Origin: JACVRW01 sp963757815
GTDB lineage: Bacteria > Actinomycetota > Thermoleophilia > Solirubrobacterales > Thermoleophilaceae
Direction: 5' to 3'
Assembly: GCA_963757815.1 (NCBI GenBank)
Contig: CAVWSN010000037.1
Coordinates: 130,735 to 194,734 of the forward strand
DNA: 64,000 bases
Shown: piece after piece, positions 62,063 to 64,000 of the stretch
Position numbering within the stretch: position 1 is the stretch's first letter
Layout of the letters: each line of letters opens with the position of its first letter
Notes under the pieces: model-generated
Databases searched by the model: none
Seen by the model: only the letters and a program-made list of their open reading frames with translations
Told to the model about the DNA's origin: nothing
Made by a program: the position numbers and the translations under genes

Positions 62063-63151
62063 TCATGGGGCTTTGCGGACTGAAAGCGGACTGAGCGCCT
62101 GGGCCAAAAGCGGCAGACTCCGCTCTGTATCGCCGTCGCCTTCCGCGAGGCAGGGCGCGAAGTGGTTCTCCAGATCGCCGGGGGCGATGGTGCCGGCCGC
62201 CCCGATCGCGACGATGCGCGTCCGCGGGGCCTGTCCGCCCCAGTCGCCGTCGAAGGAGACGTCCACCCTTTTGCCCACCACCTGCAGCACCGCGCGGCGC
62301 TCGGGTGCCTCGGAGGCGGCTACGACGCCTTTGGCGCGGTAGACGCCCGCGGGCAGCTTGGCGGCGGTCTTGCGCAGGGCGTCCAGTGAGAGCGGTCGGT
62401 CGGTTTCGTAGCTCCACGATTCGAAGCGACGGTCATGGTCGGTGTGCTCTGAGTGGTCGCAGCCGGGATCGGTGCATCCCGGGGAGTGGGCGGCTCGATC
62501 GGGCTCGAGGTAGCCGGGGTGGAACCTTCCGACGCCGAGCAGGACCTCGAGCGGGACGTCGCACCTGTTGGCTTCGAGCAGCCTGTAGCGGTGCAGGCGA
62601 TCGTCCAGCCAGCCTCTGATCCGTTCGATCTGCTCTGGCCCGACGAGGTCGGTCTTGTTGAGGATCAGCATGTCGGCCGTCGCGACCTGCCAGATCTTCA
62701 ACTCCATCTGCTCGGGAGCCGCGAAGACCTGCTCGGCATCGACAACGCAGATGATGCTGTCGAGGCGGACCCGGTCTATCAGCGAGGGGTCGTCGGCGAA
62801 GGTGAGCGCGATGCCGGTCGGCTCGGCCACTCCGCTCGCCTCCAGCAGGATGTACTCGGGCCGCTCGGGCCGCTCGATGACCTGGATCACGGCCTCGGAG
62901 AGGTCGTCGCGGATCGAGCAGCAGACGCAGCCGTTGGCGAGGCTGATCACGTCGCTCTCGACATCGACGACGAGATCGGCGTCGATATTGATCGAGCCGA
63001 AGTCGTTGACCAGGACGCCGACCTTCATCCCGTGGTCGCCGTTGAGGATGCGGTTGAGCAGGGTCGTCTTGCCGGCGCCGAGGAACCCGGTGAGCACCGT
63101 CACCGGGGTCCGCTCGGCCCCGCTGGAATCGTCGTCGTGATCGGGGCTCAT
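62063..63151 (-). CDS. CobW/COG0523-family metal-chaperone GTPase
   Basis: 362 residues. G-domain motifs: P-loop GFLGAGKTT (residues 22-30), the family metal site GCVCCSIRDD (C74, C76, C77), EASGVAEPTG and NKTDLVGPEQ. A His/Asp/Cys patch (CTDPGCDHSEHTDHDRR) and the CobW C-terminal domain (SLDALRKTAAKLPAGVYRAKGVV) follow. These proteins deliver Zn2+ or other metals to client enzymes. The next gene upstream encodes a metallo-hydrolase, a plausible client, 8 bases away. Confidence 0.93.
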   Translation of the reverse strand: MSPDHDDDSSGAERTPVTVLTGFLGAGKTTLLNRILNGDHGMKVGVLVNDFGSINIDADLVVDVESDVISLANGCVCCSIRDDLSEAVIQVIERPERPEYILLEASGVAEPTGIALTFADDPSLIDRVRLDSIICVVDAEQVFAAPEQMELKIWQVATADMLILNKTDLVGPEQIERIRGWLDDRLHRYRLLEANRCDVPLEVLLGVGRFHPGYLEPDRAAHSPGCTDPGCDHSEHTDHDRRFESWSYETDRPLSLDALRKTAAKLPAGVYRAKGVVAASEAPERRAVLQVVGKRVDVSFDGDWGGQAPRTRIVAIGAAGTIAPGDLENHFAPCLAEGDGDTERSLPLLAQALSPLSVRKAP

Positions 63152-63159
63152 CCCGCCCC

Positions 63160-64000
63160 CTAGTCGCGGCCGAAACGGCTCTTGATCTTGTCGCCGACCT
63201 TGTGGGCGACCATCTTCGGGATCTCGATCTTGAACCCCCTCGGGAAGACGCGCACGAGGTCGCGCTTGACGTCCTCGGGGTAGTAGAGGTCCGGATCGAT
63301 CTCCTTCTCGCGGACGAACTCCTCCTGCACGTCGGTGACGTTGTGCACGGGGTCGGGGAAGTCGACGCTGAGATGCGTGGGGCCGAGGTCGAACAGCTCC
63401 TTGGCCTCGGATTTGCTCGGCCGTGCCGGGCTGGCCGCTTCGGAGAGCGCCGCGTTGCGTGTCCAGATCGCTTCCTTGGTGACGTTCACGACGACGCCGT
63501 CGGGAGCGCCGAACTGGAACAGGCCGTCCCAGTGGACCCTGATGCCGGCGAGGATCTCGGGCAGCAGATCCTCGTCGAAGGCGGTGTGGGTGACCATCGC
63601 CAACCGCGGGTTGACCTGCTTGGTCAGGTAGCCGACCGCGTAGTGGACCGTGTGCGCGGTGTCGACCGTGTTGTTGGTGATCACCGGCGGCAGCCCCATC
63701 TTCAACTGCTGTAGGTTCGCCAGGTCGGGCTGCACCTCGGTGACGAAGACGTCCACGCCCTTTGCGAACTCGGCGGTGAGCTCGTCCGGGCGGCCGTCGC
63801 CGGTCCAGACGAACGAGAGGCCGTTCCAGTCGAGCCGGTAGGCGGAGGCCCCGTCCTTGGTGTGGGAGCGGCGCCAGTGGCGAATCGTCACCCCGTCCTG
63901 GTCGTAACAGATGCCGTTGTCGTCGCGGAAGTCGAACTCGTTGACCTCGACCTCGTAGCCGTCGCCGATCGGTGAGGAGTTGAAGCTGTCGATGTGCCAG
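63160..64000 (-). CDS. MBL-fold metallo-hydrolase (N-terminus off window)
   Basis: About 280 residues are visible, reading from the right edge HIDSFNSSPIGDGYEVEVNEFDFRDDNGICYDQDGVTIRHWRRSHTKDGASAYRLDWNG, then FVWTGDGRPDELTAEFAKGVDVFVTEVQ, AVGYLTKQVNPRLAMVTHTAFDEDLLPEILAGIRVHWDGLFQFGAPDGVVVNVTKEAIW. The TGDG and VTH strands fit the C-terminal half of the beta-lactamase fold. The HxHxDH site would lie beyond the edge. It resembles proteins annotated GntH-like MBL hydrolases. The substrate is unknown. Confidence 0.82.
   Translation of the reverse strand, partial: WHIDSFNSSPIGDGYEVEVNEFDFRDDNGICYDQDGVTIRHWRRSHTKDGASAYRLDWNGLSFVWTGDGRPDELTAEFAKGVDVFVTEVQPDLANLQQLKMGLPPVITNNTVDTAHTVHYAVGYLTKQVNPRLAMVTHTAFDEDLLPEILAGIRVHWDGLFQFGAPDGVVVNVTKEAIWTRNAALSEAASPARPSKSEAKELFDLGPTHLSVDFPDPVHNVTDVQEEFVREKEIDPDLYYPEDVKRDLVRVFPRGFKIEIPKMVAHKVGDKIKSRFGRD

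Overview
The window is very GC-rich and looks like a chromosome segment of an actinobacterium. The Streptomyces-type gas-vesicle gene order, the CarH-type light regulator, many LVIVD/RTX-repeat and DUF1990-type proteins and pervasive GTG starts would fit Thermoleophilia (Solirubrobacterales-like), but that placement is inference.

Layout. (1) 1-5.3 kb, minus strand: a metal locus with DUF4331 protein, TPR protein, NicO/RcnA-type Ni/Co exporter, Fur-family regulator and CbiM permease (cut by the window edge). A TCGCA-N2-TGCGA palindrome lies upstream of both the regulator and the DUF4331 gene. (2) 5.5-17.6 kb: ordinary chromosomal genes: RsbW-like kinase, cytochrome c, serS, a frameshifted MFS pump, tRNA-Ser(TGA), a PPOX protein, two large secreted repeat proteins, an L,D-transpeptidase, and an ECF sigma factor coupled to ogt. 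(3) 17.9-19.7 kb: two heavily decayed genes (CDF transporter, F420-type NADP reductase), then tRNA-Ser(GCT), tRNA-Arg(ACG), an Xis-like protein and a tyrosine integrase. (4) 22.6-28.3 kb: a light-response locus: B12-dependent CarH-type photoreceptor, DUF378, fasciclin, SDR, UvsE and a truncated DUF523 gene, followed by two DUF1990 genes. (5) 28.5-41.3 kb: accessory DNA: a sigma/TetR divergent pair, several small membrane or zinc-ribbon proteins, many gene remnants, an ISL3-type insertion with a perfect 8-bp target duplication, and a 408-bp direct repeat. (6) 41.3-43.8 kb: two MscS-like channels, one of them in an ECF sigma operon. (7) 44.3-51.8 kb: a gas-vesicle operon (SRPBCC, acidic repeat protein, gvpA F G O J L S F/L K) with no gvpN, bracketed by two paralogous small proteins. 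(8) 52-55.4 kb: BrkB/YihY membrane protein and a second copy of the sigma/TetR pair with the same operator. (9) 55.8-60.1 kb: NarL-type two-component system divergent from an MMPL transporter. (10) 60.2-61.9 kb: IS21 istB remnant and a second ISL3 copy. (11) 62-64 kb: CobW-type GTPase and an MBL-fold hydrolase (cut by the window edge).

Two themes run through the annotation. First, at least fifteen genes carry single-base frameshifts, often in C or G runs, while their protein sequence is otherwise well conserved. The two ISL3 copies carry different indels. Much of this is probably uncorrected sequencing error, so those genes are given over their full restored span and labelled. Second, the block from about 20.8 to 62.0 kb is bounded by two copies of a 48-bp imperfect repeat, holds the integrase at one end and contains most of the mobile or decayed material, so it may be a genomic island.
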